From assembly GCA_949288175.1 (NCBI GenBank), contig CASEIV010000010.1:1-53690 (forward strand): 53,690 nt of DNA, written 5' to 3'. Origin of the DNA: an uncultured Eubacteriales bacterium. Its GTDB lineage: Bacteria > Bacillota > Clostridia > TANB77 > CAG-508. Below are positions 9,779 to 18,243 of the stretch, one piece after another. The position numbers and the translations under genes are program-made. The notes beneath the pieces were generated by a model. That model did not search any database, was not told where the DNA came from, and saw only the letters and a list, made by a program, of their open reading frames with translations. Position 1 is the stretch's first letter; the number at the start of each line of letters is the position of its first letter.

Positions 9779-10036
9779 ATGGAATTTGATAAGACAATGA
9801 ATTTTAAGGTGGAAAGAGAACAAAATGCCAAAAGCCAAGAAATTTTAAAAGAAGTCTATGAAGCTTTAATGGAAAAGGGATATAATCCTATCAATCAAAT
9901 TGTAGGATATATTTTATCAGGAGATCCTACATATATAACAAGTCATAATGATGCAAGAAATAAAATTAGAACAATTGAAAGAGATGAATTGTTAGAGAAA
10001 ATGGTAAAAAAATATATAGGATTAGAAGAGGACTAA
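9779..10036 (+). CDS. ireB: IreB family regulatory phosphoprotein (UPF0297)
   Basis: At 85 residues this matches the IreB family in length and in the conserved block [20 protein letters not shown] followed by NDARNKIR. In Enterococcus IreB is a substrate of the PASTA-domain kinase IreK and dampens cephalosporin resistance; phosphorylation is at N-terminal threonines, and a threonine is present in the DKTM segment here. It lies one base before ruvX, and the ireB-ruvX-DUF1292 order is common in Firmicutes; the usual upstream alaS is absent from this window. Confidence 0.93.
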   Translation: MEFDKTMNFKVEREQNAKSQEILKEVYEALMEKGYNPINQIVGYILSGDPTYITSHNDARNKIRTIERDELLEKMVKKYIGLEED

Positions 10037-10037
10037 T

Positions 10038-10475
10038 ATGAGAATATTAGGAATAGATTATGGAGATGCAAGGGTTGGAATAGCCATAACAGATGAATTA
10101 AATATAACTGTGCAAGGTTTAGAAACGATACAAAGAAATCATTCTGACAAAATTGTACTAAGAAGATTGGATGAAATCTTGCAAACATATGAAGTAGATA
10201 CCATAGTAGTAGGATTACCATTAAATATGGATGGAACGATGTCAGAAAGAGCAGAAATTACTGAAAAATTTGTCCATAAATTAAAATGCAAATATAATAA
10301 GATGAAAATTGAAGTAATTGACGAAAGACTAACCACTGTTGCAGCTCATAAAACGATGAATTTTTTAGATGTCAATAAGCATAAAAAAAGAAATATTGTT
10401 GATACTATATCTGCAGTATACATTTTGGAAACATATTTAAATAAATCAAAAAATACATTGAAAAATTCAAATTAA
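10038..10475 (+). CDS. ruvX: Putative Holliday junction resolvase / pre-16S rRNA nuclease YqgF
   Basis: The 145-residue protein has the RNase H-like fold signatures of YqgF/RuvX: GIDYGDARVGIA at the N-terminus, VVGLPLNMDGTMSERA in the middle and IDERLTTVAA toward the C-terminus, with Asp and Glu residues in the expected acidic positions. The family processes the 5' end of 16S rRNA in E. coli and was earlier proposed as a resolvase. It is translationally linked to ireB and sits in the classical cluster. Confidence 0.93.
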   Translation: MRILGIDYGDARVGIAITDELNITVQGLETIQRNHSDKIVLRRLDEILQTYEVDTIVVGLPLNMDGTMSERAEITEKFVHKLKCKYNKMKIEVIDERLTTVAAHKTMNFLDVNKHKKRNIVDTISAVYILETYLNKSKNTLKNSN

Positions 10476-10528
10476 TCATGTATTATATGTAATATATAAT
10501 AAAATAAATAAATTGAAAGGAGAAATTT

Positions 10529-10840
10529 ATGAACGAAAACGAAAATTATGAAGGAGAAGATTTAGATAACGTAGTAATATTAAATGATGAAGAAGGAAAT
10601 GAAGTAAGATTTGAATTCTTAGATTTAGTAGAATTAGAAGATGAAGAATATGTTGTTTTATTACCAATAGCAGAAGAAGGCGAAGAGGAAGAAGGAGAAG
10701 TTGTTATCTTAAAAGTAGAAGATGTAGATGAAGAATCAGATGAAGAATCTTATGTAAGTGTTGATGATGAAGAAACACTTAATAGAGTATTTGAAATCTT
10801 CAAAGAAAAATTTAAAGATGATTTTGATTTTGTAGATTAG
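10529..10840 (+). CDS. DUF1292 acidic protein (YrzB-like)
   Basis: A 103-residue, very acidic protein whose core (NVVILNDEEGNEVRFEFLDL, then EYVVLLPIAEE and EVVILKVE) matches the DUF1292 family, which typically follows ireB-ruvX in Firmicutes. The biochemical role of the family is unknown. An AAGGAG ribosome binding site precedes the ATG, and an intrinsic terminator closes the operon. Confidence 0.88.
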   Translation: MNENENYEGEDLDNVVILNDEEGNEVRFEFLDLVELEDEEYVVLLPIAEEGEEEEGEVVILKVEDVDEESDEESYVSVDDEETLNRVFEIFKEKFKDDFDFVD

Positions 10841-10863
10841 TAAAAAGTTTTTATTGTATATAG

Positions 10864-10895
10864 AAAATCTTATATTTTTTAAATATAAGATTTTT
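10864..10895 (+). terminator. Intrinsic terminator after the DUF1292 gene
   Basis: The stem AAAATCTTATAT / ATATAAGATTTT with a short T-rich loop and a following T run ends the ireB operon. Confidence 0.8.
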
Positions 10896-10930
10896 CCTAT
10901 ACAATTTAATAAAGCGAAGGGGGAAAACAA

Positions 10931-11410
10931 ATGAAAAATTTTTCTACATGGCTATTGGTTTGCTTTATGGTAATGTATTGGGTATTTAGAATTATAGTAG
11001 CATTAATGGCACAATTGCATCAAGAATTTTTTATTGTACCATTTGATTTAACAATGGAAATTATTTTGTTATTTGTAGTATTAGCCTGCTTGGTATTGGT
11101 AGTAAAAAGAAAAATGGCAGGAGCATTAATTTATTTGTTTGCTTATGGAATGTATTTTGGTTCAGATGTAGCAACAAAAATCACAGCTATATTTGAAGAT
11201 GCTTCACAAGTAGGAATAGCTGACTATACAACATTAATCATATCTTTGATAGGAATTATTTTACCAATAGCAGTATTATTAGATTTACTAGCAGACAAAA
11301 ATAGAAAAGCACACCCTAAAGATAAAAAGACAGATTGGTTTTATAAAAATGAACAATATGATAGAAAACTAGATGATAGAGCAGATAAGAATAATTATAG
11401 AACATTGTAA
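10931..11410 (+). CDS. Four-helix integral membrane protein, unknown
   Basis: The 159-residue protein has about four hydrophobic segments (roughly residues 5-26, 37-58, 62-80 and 98-118) and a charged cytoplasmic tail (DRKLDDRADKNNYRTL). No motif allows a family name. It has its own ribosome binding site (GAAGGGGG) and stands between two intrinsic terminators, so it is probably a monocistronic gene. Confidence 0.75.
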   Translation: MKNFSTWLLVCFMVMYWVFRIIVALMAQLHQEFFIVPFDLTMEIILLFVVLACLVLVVKRKMAGALIYLFAYGMYFGSDVATKITAIFEDASQVGIADYTTLIISLIGIILPIAVLLDLLADKNRKAHPKDKKTDWFYKNEQYDRKLDDRADKNNYRTL

Positions 11411-11420
11411 AAAAATTAGG

Positions 11421-11452
11421 GACATTTGGGAGTTGGTCTCAAATGTCTTTTA
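11421..11452 (+). terminator. Intrinsic terminator
   Basis: GACATTTGGGA pairs with TCTCAAATGTC over an 11-bp stem with one G-U pair, followed by TTTTA. The 3' arm also contains the -35 box of the next promoter. Confidence 0.75.
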
Positions 11453-11461
11453 TGCTATACT
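11433..11461 (+). promoter_or_regulatory. Promoter of the two-gene unknown membrane operon
   Basis: TTGGTC (11433-11438), 17 bases, TATACT (11456-11461). The -35 element overlaps the upstream terminator stem. Confidence 0.6.
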
Positions 11462-11507
11462 ATATACAGTAATAAGTTATCTAAATTACTAGAAAGTGAG
11501 TAAAATA

Positions 11508-12440
11508 ATGAATAGTGAAGAAATCTATAATAAAATTATGAATTTAAAAGTAAAAAATGATGATGGAGAAAAAGTAGATTATTTAAGTAAAAATGAAAAA
11601 AATAGTTTTGCAGAAGAGCGAAAAAAAGTAAAAATATTAAAAATATTATCAAACTTATTGCTAATAGTAACGATTGTAATTTTAATAGTGATATTCATCT
11701 TAGCTGGAATCTCAAATGATGAGTTTAAAATACCAACATTATTAAGATTTACTTTTTTTATAAGTTTGATTTTGACAATATGTTTTTATGGTATTTTTGC
11801 ATTATCAAATTATGATTATAAGAGACATCTAAAATTTTATTTTACTAAAAATACAGATGAAACTTATGGATATTATGCGAAATATTTAAATTATAATAGA
11901 TATTTAGCTGAAAGTCTTTATGAATTTGCAGTATATATAAGTGGGAATGATACAAAGATTATGGCTAATCTTTATAATTGTATAAATGATCCAAAAACTT
12001 ATTATATAGTTCATAAAGAAGATATTAATAGGCATTCAATAAATATCATTGATGATAATGTTTATTTAGTTGGTGGGATTATGAGTTTACTTGAAAATAA
12101 TCATTATTTATCTATTTTAGATAACACATGTACAAAAGATGAATTTCTGAAAAAGATTCGTGAACTAAATGAAAAAATAGATGTTAATGAAATTAAATGG
12201 AATGACGATAATTCAAATGATATAAAAAATAAAGTTAAAATTTGGATACAAGATGTAAATAAAGTGTTAAAAGAAAAAGATAAGACGATGATATTATTCA
12301 AGTTAGATCAAATATATAATGATAAAGTTATCATGTGTATCACTGGCCTTAATAATGGGGATAAAATATGGGAAGACATCGATAAAATAGATAATGAATT
12401 AAATAAAACATTAAATGGAAAGAGTGATGGAAATGGATAA
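11508..12440 (+). CDS. Membrane protein of unknown function (gene 1 of a pair)
   Basis: The protein (about 310 residues from the ATG at 11508; a GTG at 11496 is in frame but overlaps the likely ribosome binding site AAAGTGAG) has a charged N-terminal helix, two adjacent hydrophobic segments (about residues 44-70 and 78-100) and a C-terminal soluble domain of about 200 residues rich in Asn, Asp and Lys. No family is recognised. Its end overlaps the start of the next gene, which has the same two-helix plus soluble-domain plan, so the two probably act together. Confidence 0.7.
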   Translation: MNSEEIYNKIMNLKVKNDDGEKVDYLSKNEKNSFAEERKKVKILKILSNLLLIVTIVILIVIFILAGISNDEFKIPTLLRFTFFISLILTICFYGIFALSNYDYKRHLKFYFTKNTDETYGYYAKYLNYNRYLAESLYEFAVYISGNDTKIMANLYNCINDPKTYYIVHKEDINRHSINIIDDNVYLVGGIMSLLENNHYLSILDNTCTKDEFLKKIRELNEKIDVNEIKWNDDNSNDIKNKVKIWIQDVNKVLKEKDKTMILFKLDQIYNDKVIMCITGLNNGDKIWEDIDKIDNELNKTLNGKSDGNG

Positions 12441-13104
12441 AAATAGAAATTACTACAAAAAAGAAATGGATGCAATTTTAACAGAATTGTATAAACATGA
12501 AAAACCAAAAAATCAAAAATTATATGAAACCATCTTCATTACAATAATCGTAATTTTAATATTTTTTCCAATGTTAACTTTCGGTGTAGCAGTTGCGATT
12601 TTTCCTGAAAAATTATATATCTATATATTTGTACTACTTGGTTGGGGATTATTACCAATTTTGGCCATTGCTAGAAAGAAGAAAGTTAAAAAGGATTTAT
12701 ATACGGTACCAGAAGCTGACAAATTATGCAATATTATTGAATTGGATAGTAGTACAATAGATGAGCTAAAAGAAAATGATTCTCTTGTATTCTATGGGAA
12801 TCCTGATTCTGAATTTTTAGAATTTTTATATAATATACTTAACCATTTCAATATATTAAAACAAAAAAACATAAATTTATATACATTAAAAATTAAAGAT
12901 ATAAGAGATAACTATCATTTTGATGATAAGCAATTGATTGGGAATGAACTACCTAATGCAATGGATATATTTTGCATAAAATTAAGTGATTTCATTATTA
13001 ATGATGAAAATATGTATCTGTTTTCTTCAATAAGAAAAATATTAAAACTTCAATATTTTGATGATTTTTGTAAATATGTATGTGAAACGAAAATGACATA
13101 TTAA
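12427..13104 (+). CDS. Membrane protein of unknown function (gene 2 of a pair)
   Basis: The start overlaps the 3' end of the preceding gene; several in-frame ATGs exist (12415, 12427, 12433) and 12427 is chosen for the GGAAAG element just before it. The roughly 225-residue product has a charged N-terminal helix, two hydrophobic segments (about residues 35-80) and a soluble C-terminal domain (with DSLVFYGNPDSEFLEFLYN). Translational coupling implies joint function with the upstream protein. I do not recognise the family. Confidence 0.65.
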   Translation: MEMDKNRNYYKKEMDAILTELYKHEKPKNQKLYETIFITIIVILIFFPMLTFGVAVAIFPEKLYIYIFVLLGWGLLPILAIARKKKVKKDLYTVPEADKLCNIIELDSSTIDELKENDSLVFYGNPDSEFLEFLYNILNHFNILKQKNINLYTLKIKDIRDNYHFDDKQLIGNELPNAMDIFCIKLSDFIINDENMYLFSSIRKILKLQYFDDFCKYVCETKMTY

Positions 13105-13125
13105 ATAATAAAGGAAGTGATAGAG

Positions 13126-14034
13126 ATGAACGATAATCGACAAAATTCAACAAACATTAACTGGTATCCAGGTCATATGGCAAAAACGAAACGACAAATT
13201 ATGGAAGATGTGAGATTAGTAGATATTGTCATAGAATTGTTAGATGCACGTATTCCAATATCTAGTCAAAATCCAGATATAGCAGAGATTACAAAAAATA
13301 AAAAGAAAATCATTGTATTAAATAAATGTGATTTAGCAGATGAAAGACAAAATAAAAGATGGGTGGAATATTTTAAAAGTAAAAACATACCAGCCGTTTT
13401 AACAGATTCTAATTCTGGAAAAGGAATAGAAGAATGTGTCAGAAAAATAGAAAAAATCATGGAAGAAGATTTAAAAGGACAAGCAGAAAAAGGAAGAATT
13501 GGAAGAAAAATAAAAGCAATGGTATTAGGAATACCAAATGTAGGTAAATCTTCATTTATCAATCGAATATCTAAAAAAACATCTGCTGGTGTTGGAAATA
13601 AGCCAGGTGTTACCAAACAAAAACAATGGATTCGTATCAATGAAAAAATTGAGTTGTTAGATACACCAGGTGTGTTATGGCCTAAATTTGAAAGTGAAGA
13701 AGTGGCATTACATCTTGCGTTTACTGGAACTATAAAAGAAGATATTTTGCAAAGAACAGAAATTGCCTATCATTTAGTAAAATTTTTAATAGAACATTAT
13801 CCAGAACAATTATGTGAAAGATATAAACTAACACAAGAATATATTCATCAACAATTAGAAAATGAAGAAATACCAGAAAATGAAAATATTTATGAAATCT
13901 TTTTAGCAATTGGTAAAAAAAGAGGTTGTATTATTTCTGGTGGTAATATTGATGAAGAAAAAACAGCAAGAATTTTATTAGATGAATTCAAAAATGGTAA
14001 AATAGGAAGAATATCATTGGAAAAAGCTCAATAA
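13126..14034 (+). CDS. rbgA: Ribosome biogenesis GTPase RbgA (YlqF)
   Basis: The protein starts with the family hallmark NWYPGHMAKTKRQI. It carries the circularly permuted GTPase order: G4 NKCDLAD (about residue 66) comes before G1 GIPNVGKSS (about 135), switch PGVTK and G3 DTPG. RbgA drives a late step of 50S subunit assembly. An in-frame GTG at 13117 sits inside the ribosome binding site AAGGAAGTGA, so the ATG at 13126 is the start. It is about 300 residues, close to normal family length. Confidence 0.95.
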   Translation: MNDNRQNSTNINWYPGHMAKTKRQIMEDVRLVDIVIELLDARIPISSQNPDIAEITKNKKKIIVLNKCDLADERQNKRWVEYFKSKNIPAVLTDSNSGKGIEECVRKIEKIMEEDLKGQAEKGRIGRKIKAMVLGIPNVGKSSFINRISKKTSAGVGNKPGVTKQKQWIRINEKIELLDTPGVLWPKFESEEVALHLAFTGTIKEDILQRTEIAYHLVKFLIEHYPEQLCERYKLTQEYIHQQLENEEIPENENIYEIFLAIGKKRGCIISGGNIDEEKTARILLDEFKNGKIGRISLEKAQ

Positions 14035-14090
14035 AAATCTTAAAAAATTAGAATAAAAATTATGTGAAAACTTATAAGGAGTTATAGACG

Positions 14091-14648
14091 ATGGAAGAAG
14101 TAGTAAAAAAAGCAAGAGAATTAATGTATGAGCAAACCAAAAAGAATAAAGCACCTGCATGGGGATTAACTGAAATAGCTATTGAAAAAGGAGAACAATT
14201 GGCTAATCAATATCATGTAGATAAATATTTAGTATTAATATCATTGTATTTGCAACATACAGTTTTTAGTCGTGTCTATAAAGGAGAAATTCAGAAAAAA
14301 CATCCACAATTAAGTGCAGAATTTTCTAAAAAGTATTTAGAGGAGTGGGGCGTATCAGAGGAAGACAAAAAAGTGATTTTGAATGCAATCGAGGCACATC
14401 ATAATGCAATTGAAGCAACATCACTAGTAGCAGAGGTAGTAAAAAATGCAGAATGCTTTAAATTTGTTACTGTAAGAGGGGCTTTGATTTGGCTTCATGA
14501 ACTTGGATTAAGAGGTGTATCATATGAGGAATCAGTTGAAAGGGTAATAGAAAAGATGGAGCAAAAGAAAAAATTATTAACATTATCAGCATGTATTGAA
14601 GAAGCAGAAAAAAATTGTAAAGATATCATACAAATTTTTAGTTTGTAG
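14091..14648 (+). CDS. HD-domain-like protein
   Basis: This 185-residue all-helical protein resembles HD-superfamily phosphohydrolases in layout: an early helix-rich region with a His (LYLQHTVFSR), then AIEAHHNAIEA and a following helix with ALIWLHELGL. The canonical His-Asp doublet is not obvious, because QHT occupies the likely place, so metal-dependent catalysis is uncertain. It has a good ribosome binding site (ATAAGGAG) and stands between rbgA and mrnC. Alternative: an unrelated helical protein. Confidence 0.55.
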   Translation: MEEVVKKARELMYEQTKKNKAPAWGLTEIAIEKGEQLANQYHVDKYLVLISLYLQHTVFSRVYKGEIQKKHPQLSAEFSKKYLEEWGVSEEDKKVILNAIEAHHNAIEATSLVAEVVKNAECFKFVTVRGALIWLHELGLRGVSYEESVERVIEKMEQKKKLLTLSACIEEAEKNCKDIIQIFSL

Positions 14649-14768
14649 AATGTGTCGTAATATAAATCATGCATAAAACGGATGGTTACTCACATAGTGT
14701 TGTAAAATATAATAAATTAAGATGAAATATAATAATTAATAAAAAAGAGAGAAAAGGAATAAAAGAAA

Positions 14769-15161
14769 ATGGAAGAATTTTTAAAAATAGATAGAACAAA
14801 ACAAGAAGTGGAGCTAATGTCACCATTAACATGGGCATATATTGGAGATGCAGTATATGAACTATTTATAAGAAATAAGTTAATTAATGAAACAAATTTG
14901 AAACCTCATAAATTACATATAGAAGCTATTAAATATGTAAAAGCAAAAAGTCAAGCAGAAAAGTTAAATGAAATCTATGAAACATTAACTGATGAAGAAA
15001 AAGATATTGTAAGAAGAGGAAGAAATACACAAAATCATCATTTACCTAAAAATTCGAATGTACAAGAATATATGTATTCAACAGCTTTTGAAGCTTTAAT
15101 AGGCTATTTATATTTGACGAAGCAACATACAAGATTAAAAGAAATACTAGAGAAAGTTTAA
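14769..15161 (+). CDS. mrnC: Mini-ribonuclease III
   Basis: At 130 residues it has the RNase III catalytic domain without a dsRNA-binding domain, as in MrnC of Bacillus, which matures 23S rRNA. The conserved AYIGDAVYELFIR (active-site Asp) and the later TAFEALIGYLYL (active-site Glu) are both visible, with RRGRNTQNHHLPKN between them. Confidence 0.94.
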   Translation: MEEFLKIDRTKQEVELMSPLTWAYIGDAVYELFIRNKLINETNLKPHKLHIEAIKYVKAKSQAEKLNEIYETLTDEEKDIVRRGRNTQNHHLPKNSNVQEYMYSTAFEALIGYLYLTKQHTRLKEILEKV

Positions 15162-15226
15162 ATTCCCTAAAAACGTTCTGGATTGGATAAAAAATGATGG
15201 AAATGCTGAAAATTCAAAAATAAGAC

Positions 15227-15255
15227 TTGAAAAATTTACAAATATATAGTAAAAT
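15227..15255 (+). promoter_or_regulatory. Promoter of rpsO
   Basis: TTGAAA (15227-15232), 17 bases, TAAAAT (15250-15255), about 100 bp before the rpsO start codon. Confidence 0.75.
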
Positions 15256-15340
15256 AGGTATGTTGGAAAACAACATACCTTTTACTTAGCTTATAGATAT
15301 GCACCAAATCTTAAGCTCAGTTAAAGGAGAAAACAAAAAA
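15256..15340 (+). promoter_or_regulatory. Structured rpsO leader, possible S15 autoregulatory site
   Basis: Right after the promoter an 11-bp hairpin (AGGTATGTTG / CAACATACCT) is followed by TTTTA and by a second pairing option AGCTTA / TAAGCT. The position in the 5' untranslated region of rpsO fits S15 feedback sites known in other bacteria, but the leader classes differ between lineages and I cannot match it to one. The first hairpin could also act as an attenuator. Confidence 0.45.
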
Positions 15341-15355
15341 TAGGAGGTGTAAACG

Positions 15356-15619
15356 ATGACAAAGGAAAGAAAACAAGAAATCATTAACACATATAAAAGA
15401 GAAGAAAACGATACTGGTTCACCAGAAGTTCAAATCGCTCTTTTAACAGAAAGAATTAATGAATTAACAGAACACTTAAAAGTTCACAAAAAAGATAACC
15501 ATTCAAGAAGAGGTCTTCTAAAAATGGTTGGAAAAAGAAGAAACCTATTAAACTACGTAGCTAAAAAAGATATCAACAGATATAGAACAATCGTTGAAAA
15601 ATTAGGAATAAGAAAATAA
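15356..15619 (+). CDS. rpsO: 30S ribosomal protein S15
   Basis: The 87-residue protein matches S15 throughout ([20 protein letters not shown], then [20 protein letters not shown]). It binds the central domain of 16S rRNA early in 30S assembly. It precedes pnp, the conserved rpsO-pnp order. The ribosome binding site is TAGGAGGTG. Confidence 0.98.
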   Translation: MTKERKQEIINTYKREENDTGSPEVQIALLTERINELTEHLKVHKKDNHSRRGLLKMVGKRRNLLNYVAKKDINRYRTIVEKLGIRK

Positions 15620-15629
15620 TCATATTCAA

Positions 15630-15654
15630 TAAGCCCGGTGTACAATCGGGCTTA
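15630..15654 (+). other. Hairpin downstream of rpsO
   Basis: TAAGCCCG pairs with CGGGCTTA around a 9-nt loop. It is followed by an A run, not a T run, so it is not a typical + strand terminator; it may protect or process the 3' end of the rpsO message. Confidence 0.5.
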
Positions 15655-15695
15655 AAAAAAATTTTAGTAAACTTGAGATTAGGTAAGTAGCTTGT

Positions 15696-15819
15696 ATGAT
15701 GAGCTGGTGATGATTTTGGGGACGGAGCAAAAAATCATCATTATATAAATAATTAAAATATTTATGAAATTAAATGATGATTTTTTGCTCCGTCCCCAAA
15801 ATCATCACCAGCTCATCAT
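15696..15819. repeat. Long palindrome, GGGGACGG-loop family
   Basis: Two perfectly complementary 47-bp arms (15696-15742 and 15773-15819) flank a 30-nt AT-rich spacer. Each arm is itself a small palindrome, GATGATTTT ... AAAATCATC, around the loop GGGGACGGAGC. A second imperfect inverted repeat (about 15663-15688 with 15825-15850, containing TTTAGTAAACTT) encloses the whole unit. A locus with the same plan but a different stem lies at 28218-28320. It is in the rpsO-pnp gap and would form a very stable RNA hairpin. Confidence 0.92.
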
Positions 15820-15893
15820 AGAGGTTACCATCTAAATTAAGTTTACTAAAGTTTGTAAATGGTGCAAATTTATTTAATTTAGGAGGATATTTT

Positions 15894-18023
15894 ATGTTTA
15901 AAACTTATGAAACAGAATTATCAGGAAGAAAACTTGTTTTTGAAACAGGTAAAATGGCAGGATTAGCAAATGGAAGTGTATTGGTTAGATATGGAGATAC
16001 AGTTGTTATAGTCAATGTAACAGCTTCTAAAGAACCAAAAGAAGGAATTGACTTTTTCCCACTTTCAGTAGATTATGAAGAAAAATTATATTCCGTAGGA
16101 AAAATACCAGGAAGTTTTATTAAAAGAGAAGGAAAACCAAGTGATAAGGCAATTTTAACATCAAGGGCAATCGATAGACCTTTAAGACCTTTATTCCCAA
16201 AAGATTTTAGAAATGATGTAGTTGTTGTAGCAACTGTTCTATGTGTTGATCAAGATAATTCACCAGAAATTGCAGCAATGATTGGTGCTTCAGCAGCATT
16301 ATCTATTTCAGATATTCCATTTGGTGGACCAACAGCAGCAGTTAATGTGGGATTAATTGATGGAAACATTATTATCAACCCAACAGAAGAACAAAGAGAA
16401 AAAAGTGATTTAACTTTAACAGTTGCAGGAACAGAAAATAAAATTGCTATGATTGAAGCAGGAGCAAACGAAGTTCCAGATGATGTGATGTTAAAGGCAA
16501 TAAAAGAAGGACATAAAGAAATCAAGAAAATTTGTAAATTCATTGAAAAAATGAAAAAAGAAATTGGAAAACCAAAATTTGAATATAAATCATTTGCAGT
16601 ACCAGAAGATATCTATGAATTTGTAGAAACCAATTTCAAAGAAGATATGTTAACAGCTGTACAAGAAGTAGATAAAGAAACCAGAGATAATAACATTTCA
16701 GAATTAACAGAAAAAATAGCAAACAACTATGAAGAAAAATTTGGACAAGAATCAGCTGAAGAGCATAAAGGTGATTTAGGAGAAGCAATCTACAAATTAG
16801 AAAAGAAATGTGTAAGACATTTAATTTTTGATGAACATAAAAGAGTAGATGGAAGAGCATTAGATGAAATTAGACCATTATCATGTGAAGTAGGATTATT
16901 ACCTCGTACACATGGAAGTGCTTTATTTACAAGAGGACAAACACAAGTCTTATCTGTTGCAACATTAGGAATGATTAGTGAAGAACAAGTATTAGATGGA
17001 ATTGATACAGAAGAATCAAAAAGATATATGCATCATTATAATTTCCCAGCATATAGTGTTGGTGAAGCAAGAACTTCAAGAGGACCTGGTAGAAGAGAAA
17101 TCGGTCATGGTGCTTTAGCAGAAAAAGCATTGGTTCCAGTGATACCATCAAAAGAAGAATTTCCATATGCTATCAGAGTCGTATCTGAGGTATTATCTTC
17201 AAATGGTTCCACTTCACAAGCAAGTATTTGTGGTAGTACATTAGCATTAATGGATGCAGGGGTACCAATCAAAAGACCAGTTGCAGGTATTTCAACAGGA
17301 TTGGTTACAAATCCAGAGGATGAAAATGACTATGTCATGTTAGTAGATATTCAAGGACTTGAAGATTTCTTTGGAGATATGGACTTTAAAGTAGGAGGAA
17401 CTGAAAAAGGAATTACAGCAATCCAAGTAGACATCAAAGTGGATGGATTATCTTATGATATTATTAAAGAAGCATTTGAAAAAACAAGAATTGCTAGAAA
17501 ACATATATTAGAAGATGTTATGCTTCCAGTATTAGATAAACCAAGAGCAGATATTTCTCCATATGCACCAAGAATTGTAAGCACACAAATTAAAGTAGAG
17601 AAAATTAAAGATGTTATCGGAACTGGTGGAAAAACAATTAATAAAATTATTGAAGAAACAGGTGTAAAAATCGATATTGAAGAAGATGGACAAGTATTTA
17701 TCTATTCAAATGACAACAAAAAAGCAGAACAAGCATTAGAAATGATAGAAGATATTGTCAGAGAAGTAGAAGTAGATGGAATCTACTATGGGGAAGTTAT
17801 AAGAATTATGAACTTTGGTGCATTTGTTGATTTAGGATGTGGAGGAAAAGAAGGACTATTACACATTTCTCAAATTTCTAAAGAAAGAATTAAACATGTA
17901 GAAGATGTATTACATGTAGGTGATAAGGTTACTGTAAGAGTAACAGATATTGATGACCAAGGTAGAATTAATTTAACAATGAAAGATTTAGCTGAAACAA
18001 ATTCAGAAGAAAATAAGGAATAA
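15894..18023 (+). CDS. pnp: Polyribonucleotide nucleotidyltransferase (PNPase)
   Basis: The 709-residue protein has the full PNPase plan: two RNase PH-like domains (about residues 1-215 and 310-540) separated by a helical domain, a KH domain (IGTGGKTINKIIEETG) and a C-terminal S1 domain (GEVIRIMNFGAFVDLG). It degrades RNA 3' to 5' using phosphate, normally as a trimer. The motif FGDMDFKVGGTEKGITA is in the catalytic second core. Ribosome binding site TAGGAGGATA. It is downstream of rpsO, separated by the long palindrome. Confidence 0.98.
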   Translation: MFKTYETELSGRKLVFETGKMAGLANGSVLVRYGDTVVIVNVTASKEPKEGIDFFPLSVDYEEKLYSVGKIPGSFIKREGKPSDKAILTSRAIDRPLRPLFPKDFRNDVVVVATVLCVDQDNSPEIAAMIGASAALSISDIPFGGPTAAVNVGLIDGNIIINPTEEQREKSDLTLTVAGTENKIAMIEAGANEVPDDVMLKAIKEGHKEIKKICKFIEKMKKEIGKPKFEYKSFAVPEDIYEFVETNFKEDMLTAVQEVDKETRDNNISELTEKIANNYEEKFGQESAEEHKGDLGEAIYKLEKKCVRHLIFDEHKRVDGRALDEIRPLSCEVGLLPRTHGSALFTRGQTQVLSVATLGMISEEQVLDGIDTEESKRYMHHYNFPAYSVGEARTSRGPGRREIGHGALAEKALVPVIPSKEEFPYAIRVVSEVLSSNGSTSQASICGSTLALMDAGVPIKRPVAGISTGLVTNPEDENDYVMLVDIQGLEDFFGDMDFKVGGTEKGITAIQVDIKVDGLSYDIIKEAFEKTRIARKHILEDVMLPVLDKPRADISPYAPRIVSTQIKVEKIKDVIGTGGKTINKIIEETGVKIDIEEDGQVFIYSNDNKKAEQALEMIEDIVREVEVDGIYYGEVIRIMNFGAFVDLGCGGKEGLLHISQISKERIKHVEDVLHVGDKVTVRVTDIDDQGRINLTMKDLAETNSEENKE

Positions 18024-18060
18024 TATTGATTTTATAAAAATAACATATTAGAATATAGGG

Positions 18061-18090
18061 GAGTTGTATATATAAATACAACTCTTTTGT
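18061..18090 (+). terminator. Intrinsic terminator after pnp
   Basis: GAGTTGTA / TACAACTC stem with an 8-nt loop followed by TTTTGT. Confidence 0.82.
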
Positions 18091-18098
18091 ATTCAGTA

Positions 18099-18217
18099 TT
18101 TTGTTGCTAACGATATTTTTTATTATTTTGAAACACCTTGTGTGTCGCAACCACTTATGTTTGTTTGGTCGCTTACGCGGTGTTTCAAAATAATAAAAAA
18201 TATCGTTAGCAACAAAA
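18099..18217. repeat. Long palindrome, TGTGTCGCAACC-loop family
   Basis: Two perfectly complementary 39-bp arms (18099-18137, 18179-18217) flank a 41-nt loop that starts TTGTGTGTCGCAACC and ends GTTTGGTCGCTTACGC. The loop ends and the innermost stem bases AAACAC/GTGTTT are shared with the palindrome at 46264-46415; the rest of the stem is different. It lies between pnp and the MscS gene. Confidence 0.92.
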
Positions 18218-18243
18218 AATACATATAAAGAAAGAGGGAATAT

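Noticed and set aside
18099..18217. Integron attC site reading of the palindrome
   Set aside because: The stem lacks the paired R/L core sites and extrahelical bases of attC, there is no integrase and no cassette array.
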